Source: a bacterium UBP4_UBA6127 (GTDB lineage Bacteria > UBP4 > UBA4092). From it: a DNA stretch of 48,162 nucleotides. The translations under genes were made by a program, and so were the position numbers. The DNA is taken from contig DIVR01000040.1 in assembly GCA_002428325.1 (NCBI GenBank), positions 2,883-51,044 on the forward strand, in the 5' to 3' direction. Below the pieces are notes generated by a model. The model saw only the letters and a list, made by a program, of their open reading frames with translations, ran no database searches and was not told the DNA's origin. Below are positions 1-9,155 of the stretch, one piece after another; position 1 is the stretch's first letter; each line of letters begins with the position of its first letter.

Positions 1-24
1 CGAATCCAGTCGCCCCGACCATTT

Positions 25-1209
25 CTATTTTCCCCTTGATTCTACAAATCCTTCAATACGTTTCCCTAATATTTCCAATCCTCTATGCATATTTTTGACA
101 TCTGTCAAAAGACTCAGGACCACCGACCGGTTACCGGATATATCAAAGAAATATCCGGGATGAACATACACTTCATCCTTATCCAGAAGTGTCAGGGTGA
201 ACTTGTCTTCATCCAGTCCCCAGGGAATTCGAAGGATAGCAGACCATCCACCCTGAGCATGGAGATAATCGACTTCCGGCACCCTTTGGAGAAAATCAAA
301 GATCAGATTTCTATTTTGGCTTATCCGGGATTGAATCATTGATTGGATGGGACCTGATAGAGCCAGCAATTTCGGTAAAGCATTTTGGATGGGAGTATTC
401 ACAGAGAGATAGGTATCGGCAATCAATTCCAACCTTGAGAGGCTTTCCCGGAGAAAGGATTCTGGACCGGAGGCATAAATCCAGCTTAACTTCATTTGGG
501 GAAGAGCCAGAGTCTTGGATAATCCACCCAAGACAAAACAAAGGACTTCAGATTCGGCCAGAAAACTCTTCAAAGATTCTCCCTCAAAGGGAAAATCCAT
601 AAAGACTTCATCTGAGATCAGCGCCAATTGATAATCTTTGCAGATATTAATCATTTCTCGGTATTCAATCTCACTGAAAGAAGAGCCGGTAGGATTATTG
701 GGATTGACCAGTATCAGGGCCTTGGTAAGGGGAGTGATATTATCTCGAAGGGTCTGAACATCCAGGCACCAATGGTTATCATAAAACAATTGATACGGTC
801 GAAGCCTGACATCATTCAACCCGGCAAGATAATCAAAAAGGGGATAGCTGGGAGTGGGAATCAGGATTTCATTACCCGGGTCTGCCAGCAATTTGAACAA
901 AAAAGAATAGGCCTCACTGGTGCTGGCGGTCAGAATCATCTGGTCAGGGTCCAGAGAGTAACCTCTGGCGGAATAGAATTCACAGACAGATTGCCTGGCT
1001 TTCAACATTCCTTTGGGTTCCGGTTCATAATTCAAATCAGCCGGCTGCCGGAAACAAGATAAAATCTCATCAGCCGGGAAATCTAACCGGCATTGGGTTG
1101 GATTGGAGACCGTCAGGTCCAGATAGGATATTCCTTCCTTTCGAAAGGCCTCTAATTTTACACTGAGAGGGTTGGGATTCAAATCCCATTGGGTTCGTTT
1201 TGCATACAT
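25..1209 (-). CDS. Class I/II PLP-dependent aminotransferase
   Basis: 394-residue fold-type I aminotransferase, transferring an amino group between an amino acid and a 2-oxo acid with pyridoxal phosphate. Visible motifs: NPNNPTG at about residues 169-175, the PLP-contacting aspartate in ISDEV (D200), and the Schiff-base lysine in GGLSKT (K232). The opening KRTQWDLNPNPLS resembles a subgroup of unassigned class I/II aminotransferases, so substrate is unknown. The open frame extends 30 codons further upstream, but the ATG at 1209 fits the family start; no strong Shine-Dalgarno is visible. It is divergent from acylphosphatase with about 60 bases between the starts, so the two promoters must be close or overlapping. 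Complete at its 3' end (TAG at 25-27). Confidence 0.9.
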   Translation of the reverse strand: MYAKRTQWDLNPNPLSVKLEAFRKEGISYLDLTVSNPTQCRLDFPADEILSCFRQPADLNYEPEPKGMLKARQSVCEFYSARGYSLDPDQMILTASTSEAYSFLFKLLADPGNEILIPTPSYPLFDYLAGLNDVRLRPYQLFYDNHWCLDVQTLRDNITPLTKALILVNPNNPTGSSFSEIEYREMINICKDYQLALISDEVFMDFPFEGESLKSFLAESEVLCFVLGGLSKTLALPQMKLSWIYASGPESFLRESLSRLELIADTYLSVNTPIQNALPKLLALSGPIQSMIQSRISQNRNLIFDFLQRVPEVDYLHAQGGWSAILRIPWGLDEDKFTLTLLDKDEVYVHPGYFFDISGNRSVVLSLLTDVKNMHRGLEILGKRIEGFVESRGK

Positions 1210-1269
1210 AGAGATAATTTTAACGGAAGTCCCTCGACAAAAGAAGGTAAATACAATACGATATTTTAC

Positions 1270-1557
1270 ATGAATGATTCTGCGATAGAAGAATTTCATG
1301 CCATAGTCTCAGGAAGAGTCCAAGGAGTCGGTTATCGATTCTTTGTCCGTGATCAGGCAAATAAGCTCTGTCTCAAGGGCTACGTTCGAAATCTCTTTAA
1401 TGGCGAAGTTGAAGTCCTGGTTCAAGGACGGCGACAAGATATGGAACAGCTTCTGAAGTTGATGCAAAAAGGGCCTGAAATGGCTTGGATTCAGGATATT
1501 GAAGTCAATTGGCGTCCGCCAACTGAGTATTATGACAGTTTTTCCATTGCATACTAA
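1270..1557 (+). CDS. acyP: Acylphosphatase
   Basis: 95-residue acylphosphatase, hydrolysing carboxyl-phosphate bonds of small acyl phosphates such as acetyl phosphate or carbamoyl phosphate in the cytosol. The signature GRVQGVGYRFFVRD carries the phosphate-binding loop and catalytic Arg (R23); the catalytic Asn is N41 in GYVRNLFNGEVEV. Length is standard for the family. The open frame begins at 1189, but the extra 27 residues have no family match and the ATG at 1270 gives the normal N-terminus. ribF follows after 33 bases on the same strand, so co-transcription is likely. Confidence 0.93.
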   Translation: MNDSAIEEFHAIVSGRVQGVGYRFFVRDQANKLCLKGYVRNLFNGEVEVLVQGRRQDMEQLLKLMQKGPEMAWIQDIEVNWRPPTEYYDSFSIAY

Positions 1558-1590
1558 AGAACTTCAGCAGCCCCTCTGGAAAGGAATCCC

Positions 1591-2526
1591 GTGCTGCTTC
1601 TCAGCCAATTAAGCCATTTGCCCACCCCTTACCATCAAAGGCCCGCCGTTCTGACAGTCGGAGTCTTTGATGGCCTGCATCTGGCCCATCAGCATATTTT
1701 AAATAAAATCATCTCCCTCTCCCAGCCTTATGAGAAAGGGATATCGGTTGTATATACCTTTAAGACCCACCCCTTAAAAATCCTCAGGCCGGAGATAGCT
1801 CCTCCCCTGCTCCTTCCCAATATCGAGAAAATATCTTTATTCAGAGATATGGGAATCGATGTGGTCATTAATGCCGGATTTACGAAAAAACTATCTCAGA
1901 CAGACCCCAGGGAATTCGTGGAAAATCATTTAATCAAATATTTAAATATCAAAGAAATCGTAGTAGGCCATGACCATGCCTTTGGGAAAGGTTCTGCTGG
2001 GAATGTTCAATTACTCAAGGAACTGGGGAAAGCCAGGGGATTTAGGGTTCGGGAGATTCCTCCCTTGCAATACAAGAAACATACCATCAGCAGCAGTTTG
2101 ATCAGAGATTTGATTGGGGACGGAAAAGTCAGTATTGCCGGAAAACTATTAACCCGGCCCTATCATATTAGCGGCCTGGTAGTTTCCGGAAGGCAGGTCG
2201 GCAGGAAAATCGGATTTCCTACTGCCAATATAAAATCAGCCAATGAACTGATTCCCGGCAATGGTGTTTATGCTGTTCAAATCCAATACAGGAAAAAATT
2301 GTATCCAGCCATTATGAATATCGGAGTCCGGCCCACTTTTTCCGGTCAAACCCGTTCTCTGGAAGCCCATTTACTGGATTTCAATGAAAATATCTATGGA
2401 AAACGGCTGAGAGTGTTTTTTATTGATAAAATCAGGGATGAGAAACGCTTTGAATCCATTCCGGAATTGGTTTGCCAAATCCAAAAAGATTCTCATAAAG
2501 CACGTAAAATCCTGGAGATTTCCTGA
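1591..2526 (+). CDS. ribF: Bifunctional riboflavin kinase / FAD synthetase
   Basis: 311-residue bifunctional enzyme: riboflavin to FMN (C-terminal kinase) and FMN to FAD (N-terminal adenylyltransferase). The nucleotidyltransferase part shows TVGVFDGLHLAHQHI (about residues 22-36), GHDHAFGKG and SSSLIRDLI. The kinase part begins near residue 190 with GRQVGRKIGFPTANI (about 200-214) and contains NIGVRPTF. The start is GTG, chosen because AAGGA lies 6-7 bases upstream. Its TGA directly abuts the ATG of the glycosyltransferase gene, indicating translational coupling although the functions are unrelated. Confidence 0.96.
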   Translation: MLLLSQLSHLPTPYHQRPAVLTVGVFDGLHLAHQHILNKIISLSQPYEKGISVVYTFKTHPLKILRPEIAPPLLLPNIEKISLFRDMGIDVVINAGFTKKLSQTDPREFVENHLIKYLNIKEIVVGHDHAFGKGSAGNVQLLKELGKARGFRVREIPPLQYKKHTISSSLIRDLIGDGKVSIAGKLLTRPYHISGLVVSGRQVGRKIGFPTANIKSANELIPGNGVYAVQIQYRKKLYPAIMNIGVRPTFSGQTRSLEAHLLDFNENIYGKRLRVFFIDKIRDEKRFESIPELVCQIQKDSHKARKILEIS

Positions 2527-3672
2527 ATGGCAGATTTAAAAAGCCAAAAAATTGTCCATGTATATAAGGATTATTATCCGCCTGTAGCCGGAGGAATTGA
2601 GAAAAATATCAATTGCCTATGCCGGCATCTCCATCGAGAGGGGTATCATGTTGAAGTCTTGATTGCCAACCGTTCCCGATTGGATGAGACGCAGACTCTG
2701 GAGGGGATACCCATCATTAAAGCGGGCCAATGGGGAAGAATCATGTCAGCTCCCATTACCCCCCGTTTTTCTCATTGGTTAAAAAAAGTTCAGGGAGATA
2801 TCTATCATTTTCACCATCCCAATCCCACAGCGGAACTGGCCTGGCTTCAGGCCGGCTGTCCGGGAAAAGCGGTCGTCACTTATCACAGTGATATTGTCAG
2901 GCAATCCCTAATCATGCCTTTTTATAAGCCTTTTCTTTATCAATTTCTCAATAAAGTCCATACTATCATTGCCACTTCACCCAATTATGTGGAGTCTTCT
3001 TCCATTTTGCAGGATTTTAAAGAAAAGTGTGTGGTCAATCCTTTAGGGATAGAGACAGATGATTATCTTTTATCGGATGAAGATAAAATCAAGATAGATG
3101 AAATCAGAGAAAAGAATCCTTCTAAGTTGCGAATCCTCTTTGTGGGAAGGTTACGGTACTATAAAGGGCTTTCGGTCCTCCTGGAGGCAATGAAGGGGCT
3201 TCCTGAAGTCAACCTGACAGTGGTAGGAACCGCTCCCAAACGTGGGGGAGAGAAAATATATTTGAAAAAAGTGAAAGAATTGGGAATTTCTACCCAGGTA
3301 ATATTTTTGGGTGAGTTAACAGATCCGGAATTACTGCTTCAGTACCATGCCTGCGATGTTTTTTGCCTGCCGTCTATCCAACGAAGTGAAGCTTTTGGAT
3401 TAGTGCAAATAGAAGCCCATTGCTGTGGGAAACCTGTTGTCAGTACTAATTTAGATACGGGGGTTCCTTATGTCAATTTGAATGGAAAAACAGGACTTAT
3501 TGTCTCCCCAAATGACCCGGATGAGCTTCGTAAAGCATTTCAATTATTAAAGATAAACCCTAATCTCCGTAAATCAATGGGAACTTATGCCCAGAATCGG
3601 GTCCTGCAAAATTTTACTGCCCAGAGAATGTATCAAAAGACCTTGAAAATCTATCAATCCCTGCTGGATTAG
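2527..3672 (+). CDS. GT4-family glycosyltransferase
   Basis: 381-residue GT-B retaining glycosyltransferase of CAZy family GT4, moving a sugar from a nucleotide donor to a glycan or lipid acceptor at the inner face of the membrane. Evidence: N-terminal PVAGGIEKN (about 20-27), the second Rossmann domain opening FVGRLRYYKG, and the donor-binding EX7E motif (E288 in SEAFGLVQIE to E296). ATG abuts the ribF stop. With the WecA/MraY-type transferase and the YfhO-type protein nearby, a role in surface polysaccharide or protein glycosylation is plausible. Acceptor and sugar cannot be told. Confidence 0.9.
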   Translation: MADLKSQKIVHVYKDYYPPVAGGIEKNINCLCRHLHREGYHVEVLIANRSRLDETQTLEGIPIIKAGQWGRIMSAPITPRFSHWLKKVQGDIYHFHHPNPTAELAWLQAGCPGKAVVTYHSDIVRQSLIMPFYKPFLYQFLNKVHTIIATSPNYVESSSILQDFKEKCVVNPLGIETDDYLLSDEDKIKIDEIREKNPSKLRILFVGRLRYYKGLSVLLEAMKGLPEVNLTVVGTAPKRGGEKIYLKKVKELGISTQVIFLGELTDPELLLQYHACDVFCLPSIQRSEAFGLVQIEAHCCGKPVVSTNLDTGVPYVNLNGKTGLIVSPNDPDELRKAFQLLKINPNLRKSMGTYAQNRVLQNFTAQRMYQKTLKIYQSLLD

Positions 3673-3800
3673 TTTTGACTCATATCATTGATATGATTTG
3701 AATTAAATGCTGTTTACCAATCTTAATGAAGGGGGATACTTAATATCACTCAAACAGTTGATATTATTAGTGTTATTCACTTTCACTTAAAGTTACAGAT

Positions 3801-3841
3801 AAAAAAAAGCGTTTCACTCCTCTTAAGGAATAAAACGCTTT
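3801..3841 (-). terminator. Rho-independent terminator (minus strand)
   Basis: Perfect 9-bp stem AAAGCGTTT/AAACGCTTT (arms 3833-3841 and 3806-3814), followed on the minus strand by an uninterrupted T-run at 3808-3801. Flanking TGTAACT and AGTTACA can extend the pairing past the T-run. It terminates the candidate small RNA and/or the upstream transferase gene. Confidence 0.8.
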
Positions 3842-3963
3842 GTAACTAGCCTTTACTTTTAAAGGTGACTTCCCTTGGCTGATGTGACGAATTTAGTTTT
3901 GATGTAAAGGCTATACTTTTAAACCGACAATATTCCCTGAACCTGTTTTCTCAAGTCTGGGGA
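3801..3963 (-). ncRNA. Candidate structured small RNA (about 163 nt)
   Basis: On the minus strand three stem-loops follow a promoter-like pair. First, UUCCC/GGGAA (about 3931-3962) with an inner ACUUG/CAGGU helix. Second, a perfect 10-bp stem UAGCCUUUAC/GUAAAGGCUA (arms 3904-3913 and 3847-3856). Third, the terminator hairpin with its U-run at 3801-3808. The transcript would begin near 3963. No ORF is present and the next gene beyond the terminator is on the other strand, so it would be free-standing. I do not recognise it as a known family, and it could instead be the structured 3' UTR of the upstream transferase gene. Confidence 0.4.
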
Positions 3964-3969
3964 AATACC

Positions 3970-3998
3970 AATGTATCATCTCCACCCCCCTTTGTCAA
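3970..3998 (-). promoter_or_regulatory. Candidate sigma-70 promoter for the small RNA
   Basis: Minus-strand consensus -35 TTGACA (3993-3998), 17-base spacer, then TACATT (3970-3975, four of six matches to the -10 consensus). It lies between the stop of the WecA-type gene and the hairpins at 3801-3962. Confidence 0.4.
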
Positions 3999-4078
3999 AA
4001 ATAACCCATTAATTTAATAAAGAATTATTTCAGAGAAGATTTTGATAGGAATAACCAGAGGAATCAGCAAAAAAGTAA

Positions 4079-5173
4079 TCAGGAATTTTTCTTATTACGT
4101 CCCACAACTTCCAGAACAGTGATAATGGAGAAGATCGTAATCATCTGGGCCAGGACAATAAGGGAACCTGCCAGTTTGAGTGAAGGGAGTAACAAAGCAC
4201 CTGCGCCTGTAGCAAAGGTGGTGAAATAAATCAAGAGCAAAGCCTGCCGTGTAGTCAGGCCCAGAGCCAGAAGCCGATGAGAGAAATGATTGGTATCCCC
4301 CACATAGACAGGCTTATGGTTTCGCAATCGAATCCCAATGACTGTCAGCATATCAAAGATAGGCACACTGAGCACAAACAAAGGCAATAAGACAGGAAGA
4401 AAAGTTGGCGCTTCATCATAATAGTAAGAATTCAAAACTGTTAGGGATGCCAGTTGGAAACCTATGAATAAACTTCCGGCATCTCCCATAAAAATCGAAG
4501 AAGGAGGAAAATTATACGGAAGAAAACCCAGGATACTGCCCAAAAACACAACCAGTACCAATGCCATATAGATATGACCAGTCATCAGGGAATAAATCAG
4601 GAAGAGGAAGGCGGCAATCGCTGCCACCCCGGAAGATAATCCATCCATGTTATCCATAAAATTCATGGCATTCATAATCCCAACAATCCATATAACTGTT
4701 AATAAGCCTGACATCCAGCCATAGGGGAGAAAAAAGTCCATTTTGATACCCATTAATACTGCCAGAACGGCAATTCCAATTTGGGCATAAAACTTAGGTT
4801 TGGGTGAAAGATGCTTAATATCATCCACAAGTCCCAGGAGAAAAGCCAGGAACCCACAGATAATTAAGGCGGCCAGCCTAAGACCTACCTGAGGGATATT
4901 GGTCAAATAAAGGGTAATCCCCCTGGGGAGAAAGGCCATTCTCGGGAGAATATACATCCCGGCAATGATACCGCTCACAATGACCAGAGTCATAGAAAGA
5001 AAGATAGCTACTCCTCCCAGATAAGCTTTAGGGGTTTGATGTATTTTTCGGTGTCCAGGGCTATCTATGATGTTCCATCGAAAAGCCAGCTTTTTGCAAA
5101 TGGGCGTCAATATGAACGAAAGAAGAAAAGAAGACACTCCCAAACTGATTATCACCACTATCCATAGAGTCAT
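4079..5173 (-). CDS. WecA/MraY-family undecaprenyl-phosphate glycosyl-1-phosphate transferase
   Basis: 364-residue integral membrane protein with about 10-11 hydrophobic helices. It belongs to the polyprenyl-phosphate N-acetylhexosamine-1-phosphate transferase superfamily, which starts glycan chains by placing a sugar-1-phosphate on undecaprenyl phosphate. Motifs: DDIKHLSPKPK (about 115-125), NAMNFMDNMDGLSSG (about 167-181), GDAGSLFIGF (about 231-240) and the cytoplasmic loop histidine motif HFSHRLL (about 295). The loop looks WecA/TagO-like rather than MraY-like. It is divergent from the YfhO-type gene. No clear Shine-Dalgarno precedes the ATG. Confidence 0.9.
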   Translation of the reverse strand: MTLWIVVIISLGVSSFLLSFILTPICKKLAFRWNIIDSPGHRKIHQTPKAYLGGVAIFLSMTLVIVSGIIAGMYILPRMAFLPRGITLYLTNIPQVGLRLAALIICGFLAFLLGLVDDIKHLSPKPKFYAQIGIAVLAVLMGIKMDFFLPYGWMSGLLTVIWIVGIMNAMNFMDNMDGLSSGVAAIAAFLFLIYSLMTGHIYMALVLVVFLGSILGFLPYNFPPSSIFMGDAGSLFIGFQLASLTVLNSYYYDEAPTFLPVLLPLFVLSVPIFDMLTVIGIRLRNHKPVYVGDTNHFSHRLLALGLTTRQALLLIYFTTFATGAGALLLPSLKLAGSLIVLAQMITIFSIITVLEVVGRNKKNS

Positions 5174-5357
5174 AATAATTAAGCGGAATCGCCTTTACAA
5201 AGAAATTTTGAAATCCACTAGCATTATCCCAGATTCAAACGGTTATTTAAAGTAACAAAAAATAGTATCCATCATCTTTCTCTTTAATAATATGGTATTT
5301 TTCATTATGATTCATTCATAAAACTTCTATGAATCGGTTCAGAGGAGATTCTAATAA

Positions 5358-7814
5358 ATGGCTTTTGGGAAAAAGTATTTATTAAAAGATCATATAAAAG
5401 ATATCTATGCTTTTTCATTCATACTGTTATTGGCATTCTTCTACGTGTCTCCGGGAATTTTTTCATCGACTCAAACAACAGGAGCCCTGGAACATATTTA
5501 TCAGTGGTCTCCCTGGACCCTGAGCCAACACCCGCAAAGCAGCGATACCCCCAACGAATTCTTGAATGACCAGATATTACAGTTTATTCCCTGGCGTGAA
5601 TTTACCGTTGAAAACCTTCGGAAAGGGACTATCCCCCTGTGGAATCCCTATCAATACTGCGGGTCTCCTTTTCTGGGTAATTCCCAATCTTCCCCATTTT
5701 ATCCTGTTAATCTATTAACCCTCTTTCTAAATATCCACTGGTATCTGATTATTTCTGCCTTCATGAAGCTATTTATTGCTGGGACAGGAATGTATGTGTT
5801 TTTAAGGACATTAACCCTTTCCAGAATCAGCAGCTTGTGGGGAGGGATAATCTTCATGTTTTTTGGTTTTAATATACTTTGGCTGGGCCATCCTCACACC
5901 CAGAGTTTCATCTGGACTCCCTGGATCCTGGCCAACCTTGTCAGATGGGATAGAAAACTAGATTTAATCTCCTTTGGGTTGATGAGCCTTTTATTGGGGA
6001 TTTCATTTCTTGGGGGCCATCCTGAGACCCTCCTGATAGTCGGATCCATCTATGGGTTTTACAGTATTTTCCTTTATTTTTTCTCCGGAGATTTGTCACA
6101 AAAAGGAAAATATATGGCCGGAGTATTGGGAGCCTTGATAATAGGCGGATGCATTGCTTCCATTCAATTTCTTCCGTTTCTGGATTATCTTACCCAGGGA
6201 ACCGCATTAACCGAAAGATTAACGATAAAGCCTTCCACTGATTATCAGGGACGTCGGGCCTTAATCACCTGGCTGATTCCTGATTTCTTCGGGAATCCAT
6301 TACTCAATAGTTCCTGGGTAAAGGATGAATTTTTCTTCCAGTTTAATTACGCTGAAGCCGTCAGTGGATATATAGGCCTGCTTCCCTTACTTATGCTGAC
6401 AGGACTTGTTTTCATCAAAAAAACCTATCGGCCCATAATTTTCTGGAGCCTATTGGCCATCACCGGTTTTATGGTGGCATATAAATTCCCCATAATCGGC
6501 CCATTGGCAACAAAACTCCCGGGTTTATCTTTGATTCATCCGAAAAGGCTGGTTATTCTTTCGAGTTTCAGCCTGATAATCCTGTCGTCTTTTGGCCTGG
6601 AGTCTTTTCTTGCCCCGGAGCTGACATGGAAAGAAAAAAAGAGTCTTTTGTTCTTGATTGGAACTCTGAGTTTACTGGGAATCATTTCTACGATTCCTGT
6701 TTCAGGAGGGTTCTCTCTGGCAAGCCAAATTCTGTGCTTTGCAGCTAAATCTATTTCAAAACTCCCCATGGAACAGGTCCTCACGATTATCCAACAAGGG
6801 CTGAATACGTTCACTTACCATATACTTTTGGCCCTGATTGCCTTGTCGGCCCTGTTATGGTTCAAATCTTTCCGTTCCTTGAAAATGATGATTATTCTTT
6901 TCTGTTTGGCAGTAGAATTGCTTCACTTTGGCTGGAAATATAATACAGGGGATTCAGTTGCTCAATTCCCCCCGGACCATTCTTTGAAGATGTTTTTTGC
7001 CAGGGATCCTTCTCTGTATCGGATTATTTCTCTGGATGAATGGACCCTTTATCCACCCAATACAGCAATGCTGGACAAAGTTTATGATGTTCGGGGATAT
7101 GATGCGATAAACCCTAAAACCTACGAAAAGTATTTCAGATTATTGGGACTAGGCTTCTGGAAAGATCCGGGGCAACGATTGTGGACTGATTCTCCCAACT
7201 TGAATTCAAACAGTTTAAAACTTCTGGGTATGATGAATGTTAAATATATCCTGAGCCGAAAATCCCTGGTGATCCCCAACACCCAGAGGGTCTTCCATAC
7301 CGGAGACCTCTGGATTTATCAAAATAACAAGGTACTTCCCCGGGCTTTCTTTGTTACTGATACCCTTTCAGCTGATATCGAGAGCATACGAAAGTATTAC
7401 TTTATCAGTGATGGCTTTTTACCTGATAGAACGATAATCCTGGATGTCCCTGTCAAATTAGAGAATTCATCTCTTTCCCAAAAACTCCCCTCTAAAGTTA
7501 AGGTTCGATACCTGGATACAAATACAATTGAAGCGGACATAGAATGCCCTTCAAAAGGATTTTTGTTTATCTCTGAGAATTATGACAAGGGATGGAAAGC
7601 CACTATCAATGGCAGGAAAATCAACCTCCTCAGGGCCAACGGCTGCTTTATGGCAATCCCGGTACCCCCGGGTAAAAGTACGGTTCTCTTAAGATACTCT
7701 CCCTTAAGCTTTAAAATCGGAGGAATACTTTGCCTGGCAGGACTTTTTATCAGTCTTTTACTCATAGGTGCCGGTATCTGCCGAATATTAAAAAAAATGC
7801 CTGGGGGAAATTAA
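5358..7814 (+). CDS. YfhO-family multispanning membrane protein
   Basis: 818 residues. Hydrophobic helices fill roughly residues 15-545, a soluble extracytoplasmic part follows (about 550-775), and one C-terminal helix ends the protein (about 785-810). The N-terminal region LNDQILQFIPWRE then GTIPLWNPYQYCGSPF is characteristic of the YfhO family (GT-C-like membrane proteins linked to glycosylation of wall polymers or lipids). A role in lipid-linked sugar transfer is inferred from family and from the nearby GT4 and WecA-type genes. GGAG about ten bases upstream supports the ATG. Its TAA shares bases with the stop of the convergent kdsA fusion. Confidence 0.85.
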   Translation: MAFGKKYLLKDHIKDIYAFSFILLLAFFYVSPGIFSSTQTTGALEHIYQWSPWTLSQHPQSSDTPNEFLNDQILQFIPWREFTVENLRKGTIPLWNPYQYCGSPFLGNSQSSPFYPVNLLTLFLNIHWYLIISAFMKLFIAGTGMYVFLRTLTLSRISSLWGGIIFMFFGFNILWLGHPHTQSFIWTPWILANLVRWDRKLDLISFGLMSLLLGISFLGGHPETLLIVGSIYGFYSIFLYFFSGDLSQKGKYMAGVLGALIIGGCIASIQFLPFLDYLTQGTALTERLTIKPSTDYQGRRALITWLIPDFFGNPLLNSSWVKDEFFFQFNYAEAVSGYIGLLPLLMLTGLVFIKKTYRPIIFWSLLAITGFMVAYKFPIIGPLATKLPGLSLIHPKRLVILSSFSLIILSSFGLESFLAPELTWKEKKSLLFLIGTLSLLGIISTIPVSGGFSLASQILCFAAKSISKLPMEQVLTIIQQGLNTFTYHILLALIALSALLWFKSFRSLKMMIILFCLAVELLHFGWKYNTGDSVAQFPPDHSLKMFFARDPSLYRIISLDEWTLYPPNTAMLDKVYDVRGYDAINPKTYEKYFRLLGLGFWKDPGQRLWTDSPNLNSNSLKLLGMMNVKYILSRKSLVIPNTQRVFHTGDLWIYQNNKVLPRAFFVTDTLSADIESIRKYYFISDGFLPDRTIILDVPVKLENSSLSQKLPSKVKVRYLDTNTIEADIECPSKGFLFISENYDKGWKATINGRKINLLRANGCFMAIPVPPGKSTVLLRYSPLSFKIGGILCLAGLFISLLLIGAGICRILKKMPGGN

Positions 7815-9088
7815 TGCTCCAAGGCAATATTGGATAATTCATCCGCCTCAGAATTTTGCTCTCTGGGAATATGTCGAATAGATTTAACCTTGAACTGCCT
7901 TAAAAGAGAAATGGCTTTCTGATGCAATATTTTCAGGTTGGCATCTTTAACTGAATATTGGCCGTTGATTTGTTTGACCATTAATTCACTGTCTGCAAGT
8001 ATCTCAATCGACTCATATCCATCAGCTAAAGCAGTTTCCAATCCGATAATCAGGGCTGTATATTCAGAAACATTATTAGTGGCCAGCCCAATATTCTTAT
8101 GGATTTTCCGCAGGATTTTACCTTTAGAATCTTTAAAGACGACTCCAATTCCGGCTCGGCCCGGGTTTCCCTTGGAACACCCATCTGTATTAATAATAAT
8201 TTTTTGCTTAACATCCAATGGGGTTGATGGCTCTTTTTTTACCCCGGTTACCGGCTTTTCAGAAACAGCCAAGGACTGGGAACACTGATGGATTTTCTTT
8301 AATTTAATCAACAAGGACCTGACTTTCCCCAATGCGACCATATTAGGGCCATCTGACAAGGCCTTATCCGGATGGGGATGGGTTTCTAAAAAGATACCAT
8401 CACACCCCACTGCCATGGCTGCCCTGGAAAGAGGTTCTATGAACTGGCTGTCTCCACTGGAAGCATTACCGGCTCCCCCCGGCCGTTGGACTGAGTGGGT
8501 TGCATCAAATATCACCGGATAGCCAAAATCCTTCATAATTGGCAGCGATCGATAATCCACTACCAGGTTGTTATAGCCAAAGAATGTCCCTCTTTCAGTC
8601 AGCAGGATGGATTGATTCCCCGTTGATTCAACCTTTTGACAAGCATTCTTCATTTCCTGTGGCGAGAGAAACTGGCCTTTTTTAATATTGACCGGTTTTC
8701 CTGACAGGCCCGCCGCCACCAGTAAATCCGTTTGCCGGCAGAGAAAAGCCGGAATCTGAAGGACGTCCACCACCTCAGCAACGGGTTCCACCTGATAAAC
8801 TTCATGAATATCTGTTAAAACAGGAACCTTAAAAGTATTTCGGATGGTCTCCAGGGTTTTAAGCCCTTTATTAATGCCCTGGCCCCTGAAAGAAGAGACC
8901 GAACTGCGATTCGCCTTATCAAAAGAAGCCTTAAAAACAAAAGGCAGACCTAACTCCTCAGTAATTTCTTTCATTTTACCGGCTATCTCAATCATCAGGG
9001 TTTCACTCTCAATAACACAAGGTCCTGCTATTACTAACAAGGGACACCCTTCACCAATAATCATATCTTTCCAGATTTTCACCATCAT
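7811..9088 (-). CDS. kdsA: Fusion of Kdo-8-phosphate synthase (KdsA) and RNase HI-like domain
   Basis: 425 residues in one uninterrupted frame. Residues 1-about 275 are a complete 3-deoxy-D-manno-octulosonate-8-phosphate synthase, condensing PEP with arabinose-5-phosphate for lipopolysaccharide. IAGPCVIESE with Cys24 marks the metal-dependent class; DATHSVQRPGG, FLETHPHPDKA and LSDGPN supply the other expected metal and substrate residues. After a linker (SEKPVTGVKKEPSTPLDV) comes an RNase H-like domain (about 294-425) opening IIINTDGCSKGNPGRAG, with the acidic set D302, E342, D366, D416 all present. RNase HI cuts RNA in RNA-DNA hybrids. Two ATGs sit at the start; AAGGAAG 8 bases upstream supports the first. 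The stop overlaps that of the YfhO-type gene. Confidence 0.93.
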   Translation of the reverse strand: MMVKIWKDMIIGEGCPLLVIAGPCVIESETLMIEIAGKMKEITEELGLPFVFKASFDKANRSSVSSFRGQGINKGLKTLETIRNTFKVPVLTDIHEVYQVEPVAEVVDVLQIPAFLCRQTDLLVAAGLSGKPVNIKKGQFLSPQEMKNACQKVESTGNQSILLTERGTFFGYNNLVVDYRSLPIMKDFGYPVIFDATHSVQRPGGAGNASSGDSQFIEPLSRAAMAVGCDGIFLETHPHPDKALSDGPNMVALGKVRSLLIKLKKIHQCSQSLAVSEKPVTGVKKEPSTPLDVKQKIIINTDGCSKGNPGRAGIGVVFKDSKGKILRKIHKNIGLATNNVSEYTALIIGLETALADGYESIEILADSELMVKQINGQYSVKDANLKILHQKAISLLRQFKVKSIRHIPREQNSEADELSNIALEH

Positions 9089-9155
9089 TTTTGAATCTTC
9101 CTTTTTCTGTCCAGCAGTATATTAGCCCTACTCCCTGAACATGAGCTGATTAATT

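Larger units (their letters stand above)
3673..4078. other. Intergenic region with hairpins and a candidate small RNA
   Basis: 406 bases between convergent genes with no credible ORF. Just after the GT4 stop is an AT-rich palindrome (arms 3680-3687 and 3689-3696), and a second inverted repeat TAATATCA/TGATATTA lies at 3741-3748 and 3759-3766; either could weakly terminate the plus-strand transcript. The rest holds a minus-strand promoter-like pair, two hairpins and a strong terminator, listed separately as a candidate small RNA. Confidence 0.5.
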
